Assembly (NCBI RefSeq): GCF_020497125.1
Contig: NC_059081.1
Location: 18,757,105-18,821,104 of the forward strand
Direction of reading: 5' to 3'
Length of the DNA stretch: 64,000 bases
Source: Mauremys mutica
Lineage: Eukaryota; Chordata; Testudines; Geoemydidae
Numbering within the stretch: the stretch's first letter is position 1; every line of letters begins with the position of its first letter. The translations under genes and the position numbers were made by a program. This document shows, in pieces, positions 32,426 through 43,114 of the stretch. The notes beneath the pieces are model-generated. The model searched no databases and had not been told where the DNA came from. It worked only from the letters and a program-made list of their open reading frames with translations.

Positions 32426-34000
32426 CCCTTGTAACAAAACTCCATGACCGGTCTGGTTTTTTTCCGACTTTTAAAAAAAGTAACAGAAGCATAAATGTCA
32501 AATTTCCTTAAAGTCTGAGCATGTCTTTTTAGATTTTAAGTTTAGCTTAAAACTTAAGGACTAAAGTCTGCCTTCTAATTATATTTGACTAGTGTTCTAG
32601 GCATTAGTTTTCTCAAGGTACTTTCGAGTATAAAACTCTAAATGGTAGAATTTTTTGTATTCTCATCAACAGATAAATGATTAATGGTATCTATGCTGCC
32701 TTCTGGATCACCTTGTGAGAGGTCTCCTTCATCAATCTGTCAAGGGGATTGGATGGCAGTTTGCACCCTAATTAGGGTCCCCAGCTGGGGATGTGCTGTT
32801 TAACAGATTACTTGTAGCTGAAGCATAGTCATCACAGATGTAGTTAACCATATAGGTGTTTGACACTGTGTTGCAGTAATGAGATTTTCTTTTTAGGAAA
32901 AAAAATCAGGTTACTATAAACAGTACAAAAGACACCAAATATTTAGTTGAAATTAAGCCTATAATTTAAAGGCTTAATAACAGCAATGCTGTTTTTCTAA
33001 TCTTTCACCTTATTTCCTTTCTTTTCTTGTGCTTTTATTGGCAAGACAACATTGCTATCCAGAAATTATATTACCAATAAAACATTAAGGTATTCTCTAG
33101 GGCAAAACAAAAGTAATCAAAAAGGTGCTTTTACGGATGATAGGTTTTAGCATGGAGCAGTCTACCCAGACTCAAGCACATTCTTTCTACTTGGTAAGTC
33201 GTTATCATTGACCTAGTTATTGGCTCTGCTTGCACTGCAGTATCACCAGGAAAGCAGTGCAGATTCCATGTAGGGTTTGGAAAGCTTAATTGTTCACTTA
33301 AACTAAAACAACTTTCCCACCCAAACAAATCTGGATCTACTGATAAAGGCTAACATGTTTAAGGAATAGCATAATGTAAGGGAGCAGGCTCTGAACTCAG
33401 TATCCGGTCTGATATAAAAGCCAGGTACTCATACTGGTATTTAGCAGTGAGAGAGTCAGGGAGGGCTGTGGAAAGATTTTACAGGTGGATTGAATTCTGC
33501 ACTGCCCTTGCATATGGGGTGTGTTGTAGCAATCAATATTGCCAGACCTGAGGAGGTAATAAGAACATGGGCCAACATACAGTGCTTTTTTTTTTTTTTT
33601 TTTAACATTTTAGCTTCTAGGTTTTTCTTGTTCCTTGTTTTTAATTTTAGTCTGTTTTATTTCTAGCATTTGTTTCAAAAGAAACTTTGGGAGTTGTGCA
33701 TTTGAATGGTGAGCAGAGTCAAGATCTGCCTTGTGGCTCTGAGAGGAGAATTTTGTCCAAAATTTGTATCTGTGTTTGCACAGGGATTTTTGGTCTCTTT
33801 TTAATGTTCTGAAAGTGTTCTTAGTGCTGCTATGCAGAGCTTAACATTTCCTACACTACTGCTAGTAATGCTCTGGTGTGAGAGAACCAGGAAATCTCCA
33901 GGATGATGTCTCTTGGGAATGAATATCTGAAATATTACAGGTGATCCTAATTCATTTGTGGATTTATAATTTAACATTTGTCTTCTAGTAGAACTTAGAG
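32426..34000. other. AT-rich non-coding DNA
   Basis: Nothing is recognised except a T-run at about 33585-33603. Short frames lack motifs. Confidence 0.4.
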
Positions 34001-34030
34001 GCCAGCCAAACTGGGGCCCCATTGTGCTAG

Positions 34031-34146
34031 ATGCTGAAACTTGTATTCATATCTCTGCTAGACTTTGAGGATTCTCCACTCTTCTCTTCCTCCAACCCCC
34101 TCCTTCAGCAAATGAGACTAAAAATCCTATTACGGATTTAAATCCC
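34031..34146. repeat. 116-bp segment duplicated at 41859-41974 (copy A)
   Basis: Runs from ATGCTGAAACTTG to TTACGGATTTAAATCCC. It matches the second copy at all but one position (A in TTCAGCAAATG here, G there). The left flank (GGGGCCCCATTGTGCTAG) is the edge of an ordinary SINE-like tail, and the right flank continues as non-repetitive-looking DNA. This is consistent with copy A being the donor locus. Confidence 0.9.
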
Positions 34147-34663
34147 AGGCATCCAGTATCTGAAAGCATGTAGAGGGGGCTGGAGACTGCACAGGCACAA
34201 GCAGCTTTAGAGTGGGGTGACAAGGGCTTCCAGGAAAAAGGCAGTTGGGAGAACCCCACCACCCTGGCTTCTCATGGACTGTGGTTTGGGGTGGAGCCAG
34301 TGCTTAAAATCATTTGGGGCTAAACTATGGAAAAATTAGGCCCTAACAATTGTGGTGGTGGATGTTTTAGGGGTGGAATGTTTAGAGGCCATCTGTCTCC
34401 TGGATGTCTGATGGAATGTTAAGTAGTTCTGCATCTCATTGTTGTCTCTTAAAATTAGATTAAAAAGACTTTTTTTTTAAAAGTTACTCAGTGGAGAAGC
34501 AGTAAAATATTCCAGAGCTATATTTGAAATCTGTGGGTTAGGCTTTGGGGGGTCAGGGCCTTTTGGATGAGTTCCCCTATACCTGTGGGCATGTCCAACC
34601 CTGATTACCAGCTATAACCAGTAGACACATATGGAAGAGGGGAGATGTGTGACAATGGCTTCA

Positions 34664-34887
34664 GGGGCGGCTCTAGCAATTTCGCCGCCCCAAGCACAGC
34701 GGCACGCCGCGGGGGGCGCTCTGCCGGTCGCTGGTCCCGTGGCTCCAGTAGAGCATCCGCAGGCATGCCTGTGGGAGGTCCACCGGAGCCGCCTGCCGCC
34801 CTCCCGGCGACGGACGGAGCGCCCCCCCCGCGGCATGCTGCCCCAAGCACGCGCTCGGCGTGCTGGGGCCTGGAGCCGGCCCTGCAT
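34664..34887. mobile_element. hAT MITE (GGGGCGGCTCTAG family) with target duplication
   Basis: Starts GGGGCGGCTCTAGCAATTT and ends GGAGCCGGCCCTG plus CAT. It is flanked by AATGGCTTCA at 34654-34663 and 34888-34897, a perfect repeat of at least 8 bp. The arms CGCCGCCCCAAGCAC and GCTGCCCCAAGCACGCG and the GC-rich palindromic interior match a very abundant turtle hAT MITE. Overlapping 97-141 codon frames on both strands come from the GC-rich interior, not from genes. Confidence 0.85.
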
Positions 34888-34897
34888 AATGGCTTCA

Positions 34898-36800
34898 TCT
34901 CCTTGCCCTTGGAACCAGAGGAAGCCCCTCCCCAGGTTTTCAGCTCTGTAGATTCTCAACTAATAGCTGTGTGGAGATGTATATATGCCTGTTGGGCCTC
35001 CTTCCCTCTGAAAAATATAAGACTCGAGTCTGTCAGCATTATATTATACAGAAACCCTAACTCTGAGTGAGCATTTGGAATAGGCTATCCCATGACTCTG
35101 ACTCTACCTATTGCCAACAAGATCAGCTGAAACTCAGTTTCTGGTGGTCTAGTTTTCTTTTTGCCCATGGAGGGGAAGATTTGACTCTTATTTACTGTTC
35201 AGGAGTGATCCTGAATGTCTTGAGTCCTTGCTTTTTCCAGTAGAATTAAGTGTTATTAGACTTTCCTCTTCTTTTTTGTTGTTCAAGTGCACTTGTGATG
35301 TTACCTTCATATCTGTTTCTCTCTCAAATGTCATTGCAATGTACTTTGGTTTTGTGTGACCATTCATCACACTTCTGTCTGCAGAAAGAATTCAGAGCAA
35401 ATGGTCCAGGTCTCTGTTGTTATTACACATACTTCATGTCCTTTTCAGCTGCGCTGCTTGAACTGGTTATTTGAGATGTGGTGTTGCATCATGAGGTAAC
35501 ACATCTCACTCTGTGGTCTTGCACATTAATTGCCATGCGATGTATTGACACTCCACAAACTTGAAAGTTTGGTTTGGCTCAGCTTTCCCCTCCCCTTCCT
35601 AGACCCTCCCCAGGACAAATGTATGTGCTCTAGAGGAAAACATCCTTTCCTAAATTATTTTAGCAAATGGAAATCTACTCTAGCTGAAGAGTTTGTCTTG
35701 GCTGAAAGCTTGAGAGATTTAAACATTTGCAGTTCCTTTTACTGTTTAAATCTGTGTAGCATATTTTGAATTAGCAAGCAGCCCGTCAAGTTGTTATAAA
35801 TCATTACCGAAGAGTTATGTTAAAGAGATGACAAACACCTAATTTTTCCACTTATCACTCACCTGGATTGAATGTTTCTGATCTTTCAGAGGCATTTCTA
35901 CTTAGCCAACTTTTCTGTTCTACATTAGAGGATACCCGAGTCAGATTATCTGAGCTTTCAGGGAGCAGAGTTGCAGTTCTGTACACACTTGAGTAAGAAA
36001 GGGGTGTTTAATAAATGAAATACTCATGGGTTGAACAATGAGTGCTAAAGTAGGTTCATGCAGTTTACTGTGAACCTAATTTTTATTTCAGGGAATATTG
36101 TCACAGCTATGAAGCCCCCAGATTTGACAAGCCTCTTGTTCTTATATCTATTTGTCAGATACAAATCGTTGACCTTAAAATAAAGAAGTATTTAATAAAA
36201 CAGACTAAAAAAATCAAAATGCCTTCCGTAGCCACTTATCAGTCTGTATGAGAGTGCAAGAAGAGCAGGACGGGGAAGGAATCAGTTGGAAGAAAGAAAA
36301 TAGGTTTCAGTTTAAGTGGTGTATGTATATTGCGAGTGACTAAAACCCCAAATATGCTTACACTTACTAAAAATACCTCTTGGTAGAGGGTTAGGGACTA
36401 ATAAGTGTGTGGGCATTGATTTTTATGTTACGCCTTTATTTCACATGTAGAACTTTAGTGGACACTGAACTATCACCTTCAGAAAATTAAAATTCTTAAC
36501 TTTAAGAAAGTAAACTGTAAGAAGAATTGGGATATGCACAGGGTTCACTTCATTACCCTGCTTATATGGGAGAGTGGTGTTAGCCCTGCATGAGAGGAAT
36601 GCAGCCCAGAAGCCTTCTTATTTCTTACAACACGCTTACCCTATTAAAAATAAGGCAGAGTGCTACACTTTGGGTGAAAAAGATAGCAACCACCTTGCTG
36701 AAAGAGTTAAGTAATTTTACTCATGGAAGGAAGGATGAAAGCCCAGTGTCACAGAATGAAATCTAGTTTCTGACCAACTTTCCCTGGAAGGTAAAATGTT
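34898..36800. other. non-coding stretch, nothing recognised
   Basis: No repeat family or convincing frame. Composition is ordinary; several 60-80 codon frames have no motif. Confidence 0.4.
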
Positions 36801-36814
36801 GAATATCTATTGTT

Positions 36815-36900
36815 TCCAACGGTGTTCACACTGTGCTACATGCTGCATGAGTTTAAAAGAAGGTAGGGACCCTACCTGCAAGAGCTTGCAGTATAAAAAA
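36815..36900 (+). mobile_element. SINE/L2-like tail fragment
   Basis: GGTGTTCACACTGTGCTACA, AGGTAGGGACCCTACCTGC and AAGAGCTTGCAGTATAA follow the order of a common tail consensus (cattgtgctaggtgctgt, gacagtccctgcc, aagagcttacagtct). Confidence 0.5.
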
Positions 36901-36912
36901 AGACAAATTCCA

Positions 36913-37182
36913 CTAAGGGTACACGTATACTTCAAATGGGAAATTCCAGCTCGGGTAGATGTATGTGCACTAGCTTTGATAGAATAGCCATGACCGCATG
37001 AGCAGCAGGATAAGATAGCTGCCCCAAGTACAATCCTGTATGGAACCATCCATACTCGGGTGGTTAGCCTGTCTTGCTGCTGTTGAGGCGCTACTTCTAT
37101 TTTTAGCATACTAGCTAGATCAAAGCTAACATATGTACTTGTCCTCAGGCTGGAAATTACACCTGCAGCTCATACATAGCCC
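36913..37182. mobile_element. palindromic MITE related to 3728/5752
   Basis: Starts TAAGGGTACACGTATACTTC and ends CTCATACATAGCCCTC. Internally GCACTAGCTTTGATAGAATAG and CTAGATCAAAGCTAACATATG are inverted relatives, giving a hairpin-shaped element. GCTCGGGTAGATGTATGTGC parallels the AGGTAGACAGACTTACACTGG word in the other copy. Confidence 0.55.
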
Positions 37183-37308
37183 TCATCTAAAAACCTAGAA
37201 GACAGAGGAAAGGAGGGGGGTATTGAATGTACAGATAAAGTGCTTGGGTGGTATTTGGCCATTACCTGATTATACAACATTTCAATGACACTTTTTGTGT
37301 GTGTGGGG

Positions 37309-37942
37309 TGTGACAAAGTTCCTCCTCTACCTTGGTGGGTCCTGTGCTTATTGGCAGATTTGCTCACCTCTGTGATCTTCCCCACAGTCTGGGTCAACTC
37401 CTCCTGTGTCTGATCAGGAGTTAGAGGGCAGGCCCAGCTTCCCCCCAAACCTCCCTCTCTGGGTTCCAGCCCGGGGCCCTGTGGATTGCAGCTGTCTATA
37501 GTACCTCCTGTAACAGCTGCATGACAGCTACATCTCCCTGGGCTACTTCCCCATGGCCTCCTCCAAACACCTTCTTTATCCTCACCACAGGACTTTCCTC
37601 CTGGTGTCTGATAACGCTTGTATTCCTTAGTCCTCCAACAACTCCTCCTCAGCTCCTTGTGCCACTTTCTCCCAGCTCCTCTCACACACTTCCTCTCCTC
37701 TGGCTCCCGCTTCCCTGACTGGAGTGAGCTCCTTTTTAAACCCAGGTGCCCTGATTAGTCTGCCTTGATTGGCTGCAGGTGTTCTAATCAGCCTGTCTGC
37801 CTGAACTGGTTCTAGCAGGTTCCTGATTACTCTAGTGCAGCCCCTGCTCTGGTCACTCAGGGAACAGAAAACTGCTCAGCCAGTGACCAGTATATTTGCC
37901 CTCTACCAGACTCCTGTACCCCACTGGCCTGGGTCTGTCACA
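37309..37942 (+). mobile_element. solo LTR-like element (TGTGACAAAG...TCTGTCACA)
   Basis: Begins TGTGACAAAGTTCCTCCTCT and ends GGGTCTGTCACA, the TG...CA ends of an LTR, with short terminal inverted repeats TGTGACA/TGTCACA. A TATA-like TTTTTAAACCC near 37731-37741 is followed by the GATTAG and GATTGGCTG words. The sequence matches a recurrent turtle LTR of Gypsy/ERV style. There is no second copy or internal coding region, so it is a solo LTR left by recombination. Flanks GGGG and GTGG leave the target duplication unclear. The 171-codon frame across it is not a gene. Confidence 0.7.
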
Positions 37943-38745
37943 GTGGTAAAGTAGTGTATGGACAATCCCAGTTCCCCCTCCCCATGCTGTTACAGGTATT
38001 GGTAGGTATTACAATAGAAGTGAGACTTCAGGAGGGATCCGAGTGAGGGAAAGGTAGTAGCTTTTTGTACTGCTTAAGAAAGTAGGCATTCTGTGTGTAG
38101 GGACAAGCTTGGAAAAAACTACAGAGAGATGTGTTACAGAGGGGAAATGGCACATCTGTGCTGACTGGAAAATTATTATTGATGTCAGTTTTCAGCAGGT
38201 GGCTGGATTCATAGATTGTCAATTTAAATTGTAATTGGTAGAAATATGCAAGATCTGGGCCCCTAATTCTGTCAGTCTGGCACTCACTTTGTCATGCTTT
38301 TTGGCTTGAGTAAAAAGCTCCCACCCTAAAGAGAAACATCAGAAATTAAATTTCATTACAGATCTCTTCTTACTCCCTAACAATACAGTAATACAAGCCC
38401 TCAGAGCCAAATGCATTTTGCAAGAACCTTGCAAAAATGAAAAAAAGCATGAAGACTTGGTATTTCCAGCTATACTGCTGATTCTGATGGTATTTCTTCT
38501 TGAGTAGTTCATTAAATCACAGCCTTAGCTTCAAAAATATGCTTGTGTATGGAAAGTATCTGTAGATTGCTTCTATTGAAACACAGCTTAATCTTCAGAT
38601 TTTGACTTTGTCCCGGTGTTCTATTCTGGAGTGTCAATTTAGGTGAGCTTTAGCACATTATACATCATTACCTTCGCAGTGACTAATGGGTTTGATTGTT
38701 CGGCATTCTAAGGCACTCTTTCCTTGTTAAAACTAAGTTAATGTG
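37943..38745. other. non-coding stretch, nothing recognised
   Basis: No coding frame or repeat recognised. Ordinary AT-rich DNA. Confidence 0.4.
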
Positions 38746-38749
38746 GTTG

Positions 38750-38830
38750 AAGTGGATTGAGCGTGGGGCTAGACATTCATGAATTCTAGACCCAGGTCTG
38801 CTATTGACTTGCTGTGTGGCCTTGGGCAAA
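38750..38830 (+). mobile_element. MIR-like SINE fragment
   Basis: GGGGCTAGACATTCATGAATT, CTAGACCCAGGTCTGCTATTG and TTGCTGTGTGGCCTTGGGCAA are the head-to-core words of a MIR-class SINE, cut off before the L2-like tail. Confidence 0.65.
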
Positions 38831-38898
38831 TCGCTTGGGCTTAAAATTTCGAGAGTTCACTAATTGTGGGTGTCTTCATTTTATGTGCCCAGCCTGAG

Positions 38899-38988
38899 AA
38901 ACCAGAGGGCCAAATTTTTAGAGGTCATGACCACCTGGCACTTCAGTGGAACCTGCATGTGCTCAGAGCCTCTAAAAATCAGGCCTCT
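38899..38988. mobile_element. palindromic MITE (hAT-like)
   Basis: Begins CAGAGGGCCAAATTTTTAGA and ends GCCTCTAAAAATCAGGCCTC, inverted arms with CACCTGGCACTTCAGTGG near the centre. It belongs to the group whose arms read GGCCTGATTTTTAGAGG. Confidence 0.65.
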
Positions 38989-39403
38989 TGAAGCCTTTTG
39001 AAAAGATATAAAATTCAAGTATAATAAAATAATGTCACTTTAAAAGTGTGGAAGGTGTACATTTTAGCCAAATCTTAAATCAAGGAAGTAATAAAATCCC
39101 ATCATGCCATTATTTCCAAAATGGCAGCTGCAAACTGACTAGAAGAGTCATTCTGAAAGTTATCAAAGGCATATTTGAACATTGTTTGCATTTTCTACAG
39201 AAAATCAAACAGCCCTTCTAAGGACCTGATTCTGCTCAGTGCTAAGCTTTTTTTTGAAAAACTTCCCAGGCTCAAGTGGGATTTGAGGACACCTAGCATA
39301 TCACAGGAGGTACTTAGCACTATTCTGGATTATGCCTTAAATTCATTTTTGCCTGTGTGGAGGACCCAAGACAGCCCTCTCAGAATCTTGGTTTTATAGG
39401 ATT

Positions 39404-39596
39404 TAATAATTGGAGATATACCAATCTCCTAGAACTGGAAGGGACCTTGAAAGGGACCAGTCCAGTCCCCTGCCTTCACTAGCAGGACCAAGTACTGATT
39501 TTTGCCCCAGATCCCTAAGTGGCCCCCTCAAGGATTGAACTCACAACCCTGGGTTTAGCAGGCCAATGCTCAAACCACTGAGCTATCTATTCCTCC
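39404..39596 (-). mobile_element. Cry-type tRNA-derived SINE with CR1-like tail
   Basis: On the minus strand the head reads GATAGCTCAGTGGTTTGAGC (A box), then GGTTGTGAGTTCAATCC (B box). The body is GGGGCCACTTAGGGATCTGG and the tail TTCTAGGAGATTGGTATATC. The tail resembles the 3' end of turtle CR1, as described for tortoise polymerase III SINEs that borrow LINE machinery. The copy looks nearly complete. Confidence 0.8.
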
Positions 39597-39600
39597 CAAG

Positions 39601-39672
39601 CCTGAGCATGGGGAATGGACTAGATGACCTCTTGAAGTCCCTTCCAGCTCTACATTTGTATGAGTCTATGCA
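39601..39672 (+). mobile_element. CR1 LINE 3' fragment abutting the SINE
   Basis: GGGGAATGGACTAGATGACC, TCTTGAAGTCCCTTCCAGCT, then ATTTGTATGAGTCTATG: the extreme 3' end of a CR1 in plus orientation. It meets the minus-strand SINE head to head with only a few bases between. Confidence 0.75.
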
Positions 39673-40610
39673 ACTTCCATGGGGCTCTTCCAAGTCTACT
39701 GCTTTGGAACATCACTGAGTAAGGGCTGGTTCCTGCAAGGTAACAAGTGCCTTTGACTCTCTTGGGCTTCAGGTGGGAGTGTGCGTGCTCTGCACACACA
39801 GTATTGAACTCCACTTGATGGCATTACAAACTAGGCAAGAATGGAGAAGCAATCTTCCTGAAGTTGGGAGCTTTGTGCATAAATCTTTGAGAGAGAATTT
39901 GAGTGCTTAGTGACATCACATTTGAATATCAATATCCCTGGGAAAAGACAAAGTTTGTGGGTATGTATATCCATGTGTCTAGGTAACAAGATGGTAGCTT
40001 GTGTGTGTCTGTGATAAATTATACATTTCCAGTTAATTTAAAATAACTTGAATCACTGTTGACCTGAAGATCCTAAATCCTTCAACATATTGCTTTAATT
40101 AAAAAATAAAAAACAGTTTAAAAACCCTAGCTTTTTTTTTAACATGGAACAATGTTCAGACTTAGCTTTGAATTAAATATGCTTTTAAATGATAAATTAG
40201 TATCAGTATTTTCCTGAGGCAGATTGTACTACAAAGATAACTGAAAGCAAACCAAAGGAAAGTCAAGGTACTTTTATCCTTCCTTCTTTTTTTTGTTCCT
40301 GTAGCTGCAGCATTCTCCTGCTCGCTTTGAAATTGCCCCAGTTAGGTTGTTCTGAAGTTATTGTTGCTATCAGGGAAAAAAAAATGTCTTTTCATTAGAA
40401 AAAATGTTTTATTTGCTAGGTTTGAAACATGTTTTGAAATGGGAGTTACTATTAGAAACAAGGGGAGAACATCACAGTGCGTGGGCTGGGATCAGGCGAG
40501 TTAGGAGATCAAAGAAATATATTTCCTCCTTTACTCAGTACATTTCACTTAGCTGAATTACTGAGTGTAACAGTACTGAAGTCTTTGACATTTTTTTTAT
40601 TTCACGTAAA
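39673..40610. other. non-coding stretch, nothing recognised
   Basis: AT-rich, with A/T runs. No repeat or coding signal recognised. Confidence 0.4.
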
Positions 40611-40611
40611 C

Positions 40612-40712
40612 AGGCCAGGTTCTGAGCTCAGTTACTCTACTATAAATCTGGAGTAATTCCAAGGAAAATGGTAGAATTACTTTGGATATACAGCTGATAA
40701 GAATCTGGCCCA
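40612..40712. mobile_element. palindromic MITE (GGCCAGATTCT family)
   Basis: The left arm GGCCAGGTTCTGAGCTCAG with TCTGGAGTAATTCC is mirrored by the right arm GGTAGAATTACTTTGG, ATACAGCTGATAAGAATCTGGCC. The arms are diverged, so it is an old copy. Confidence 0.65.
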
Positions 40713-40903
40713 CTGGAGTTACCTTGAATTAGAGCTGAATGAATAATTTTCAGCGTAGTCTCTCTGATTAATTTAGCTCTTTTATATCTGTGAACTGATT
40801 GCATATTCTGCAGATGATATTCAAAATTATTGGTTTAAGTTTTCTGCAATTTTTGGAACTACGGATTGATTACAAACGTCTGCCAATCTTTGTTCACTCT
40901 TTG

Positions 40904-40991
40904 CAGGGCTTTGGAGCTGTGCTCCGGCTCCGCTCCAGCTCCAGGCAAAAACCTGCAGCTCCACTGCTCCGGGATCCGCTCCAAAGCCCTG
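40904..40991. mobile_element. 88-bp palindromic hAT MITE with perfect 8-bp target duplication
   Basis: Starts CAGGGCTTTGGAGC and ends GCTCCAAAGCCCTG, a 14-bp perfect inverted repeat. It is flanked by identical ACTCTTTG at 40896-40903 and 40992-40999. The interior is CTCCAGCTCC-type GC-rich palindromic sequence. The opposite-strand frames of 70-85 codons through it are artefacts. Confidence 0.9.
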
Positions 40992-41154
40992 ACTCTTTGA
41001 GCTGTGTGTAGATGAGAGTGTCAGATAAGTCACATGGAGCTGAAGATCTGACTCCATCAATGGAGCTATGGCAGTTTCCACCACTGAAGGATCTGCCTAA
41101 TGGTGGTTGTTTTCTCATTGGTAAAGTCAGAAGGCATGGCTGCGATGACTATTC

Positions 41155-42255
41155 AAATACTATTCCCTGGGTAATTCTGCGCCACTGCACATGCACAGAA
41201 TTTGTCCCCCACAGATTTCTTTGCTTTCTTACAGAAAAATTATTTTCTGATGTGGAAGCAAAGGGAAGCCACAAGAGCGGTGATGCGACCCTCCCCAGCA
41301 GTATGTTTAAAGTGCCCAGGGCAGCCACCAGAAAGGGAGGTAATTCACTGCAGGGCAAGGGGCGGGACTGGGGAAGACCCTGCTGGTGGCTCCTACCCTG
41401 CATCAGGGTCAGCTGCTAGTCCCAGCTGGGTTGGGGAGGATGGGACTTCCTCTTCCCCTGCACGGCACCTGGGGCCAAGTCAGACCCATCCCCAGATTTC
41501 TTTCCCCAGCTTCAGGAAGCTCTGGAAACTCCCCCGCTTCCTGCACACCCATTGCTCCTCAGCTGCAGGGGGAGGGATCCCTATATAGAGAGCTCCCCCC
41601 CACCTTGTGCATCCAGACCCTCCCACTGAGCCTCACTCCTGATGAGCCCCACTTCCTCAGCATCTGGACCACCCGCTGAGCTCTTTTCTCCCCCTGCTGA
41701 GCCCCAACCACCTTCACCTGACCCTCTCGCGGAGTCCCCTTACTGTTGCACCTAGAATGCCCCAATAAGCCCCTGTGCATCCCGATTCCCTCCACATTCA
41801 GATCCCTCACTGAGCCGCTGGCACTTAGATTGCCGCACCCAGAACCCTCTCAACCTACATGCTGAAACTTGTATTCATATCTCTGCTAGACTTTGAGGAT
41901 TCTCCACTCTTCTCTTCCTCCAACCCCCTCCTTCGGCAAATGAGACTAAAAATCCTATTACGGATTTAAATCCCCATACTAAGCCCCTCCACACTTGGAT
42001 CCTACCTTGCTGAGTCTGACTGTCCACACCTGTCATGGAGGGGCAGGGCCCTCGTGTGTTTCTGGGGTAGACCTGGTCCTTGCCCTGTGTCAGGGTTGGG
42101 TGCAGTCTCACTGCTAAATCCGTGTTCCAGAGGGGAGATGTACAGTCATCTCCCACCGCTGTGCAGCCAGTGGCCTCTGCTCTCCAATACCATGCTGGAG
42201 CCTCCACATTTATTTTTTCCCTCAGGAGTAAAATACTCACCATGCACATTCAGTT
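41155..42255 (+). mobile_element. DNA-transposon-like repeat with internal degenerate minisatellite
   Basis: The left part reads TATTCCCTGGGTAATTCTGC, CACATGCACAGAATTTGTCC, CCCACAGATTTCTTTGC and AGAAAAATTATTTTCTGATG; the right part ends TTTTTTCCCTCAGGAGTAAA. These match the ends of a known turtle repeat. From about 41590 to 42010 the interior is a degenerate tandem of CACTGAGCC-type C-rich units, broken by the duplicated 116-bp patch. Exact ends and target duplications were not resolved. Frames of 74-135 codons inside are compositional. Confidence 0.55.
41859..41974. repeat. 116-bp segment duplicated from 34031-34146 (copy B)
   Basis: Same orientation as copy A and identical at 115 of 116 positions, standing inside the C-rich tandem array of the surrounding element. 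The flanks show no inverted ends, poly-A or target duplication. CTA and CCC are shared at or near the left and right junctions, suggesting a microhomology-linked patch. The array resumes after it (CATACTAAGCCCCTCC). Confidence 0.9.
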
Positions 42256-42880
42256 TCCCTAAATGTATGCATGTCTTTTGAAATTTGCTGAGTAATCATT
42301 CCAACAAAACTCAGTCGTGTGAATATTTGAAGCAAGTGAACTCAAAAGGGATAAAAGAATAATGAAAGTAAATTCATTTAAATGTTGAGGGGAATAAACA
42401 GGAACTATTTTCCCCCACTACTCATCTCTTGACTTGTATCTGAATAGCTCATGGTAGGATTTGGCTAAGCTTGAACTAAGGAGAGCTTGGATGCAGATTG
42501 TAATAGTAGTAGTTTACAGGACAAAAGCCTAATCCTGCAAATAGACCTGCCTTTCTTACACAGAGACATGGACTTCATAGGGAGCTCTGCTCAGAATGAG
42601 GCCCTTAGCTACCACCATATGTGTCACTAGAGTTTACCCCTTCCACTTCGTGTTGTATGGTCAAATGATTTATTTCTGAACTACAATGTTCCCAACATTA
42701 GGTAGGCAACAGCCTTAGAAATGAGAATGAGCTCAAGCCAGAACTTGTAGGGCAGTGAGTTAATATATTTATAAGGATATTATGGATATGTATACATTGA
42801 TATCAAAGTACCTTTAAAAGAAATTTCAACACTGCAGGAACATCTACATATACTATTACTTTGTATTAGGGATTCATAAC
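42256..42880. other. non-coding DNA with a MITE-like piece
   Basis: At 42530-42606, AAAGCCTAATCCTGCAAATAG and CAGAATGAGGCCCTTAGC look like arms of the CCTGATCCTGCAA group of MITEs. Otherwise nothing. Confidence 0.4.
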
Positions 42881-42883
42881 AGA

Positions 42884-43114
42884 ACTAGAGAAGTACATGG
42901 AGGATAGGTCCATCAATGGCTATTAGCCAGGATGGGCAGGGATGGTGTCCCTAGCCTCTTGTTTGCCAGAAGCTGGGAATGGGCAAAAAGGGATGGTCAC
43001 TTGATTGCCTGTTCTGTTCATTCCCTCTGGGGCACCTGGCTTTGGCCACTGTTGGAGACTGGATACTGGGCTAGATGGACCTTTGGTCTGACCCCATTCT
43101 TATGTTCCTATGAA
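42884..43114 (+). mobile_element. CR1 LINE, 3' end
   Basis: GGATAGGTCCATCAATGGCT, ATTAGCCAGGATGGGCAGGG, GTCCCTAGCCTCTTGTTTGC, CATTCCCTCTGGGGCACCTG, TGGGCTAGATGGACCTTTGG and CCATTCTTATGTTCCTATGA in order. It matches the young CR1 tail group shared with 24695-25075 and 55155-55400. Confidence 0.85.

Noticed and set aside
34605..35070. four overlapping frames of 97-141 codons
   Set aside because: All cover the GC-rich palindromic hAT MITE; both strands are open.
37170..37685. 171-codon minus-strand frame
   Set aside because: Runs across the LTR-like element and shows no retroviral or cellular motif.
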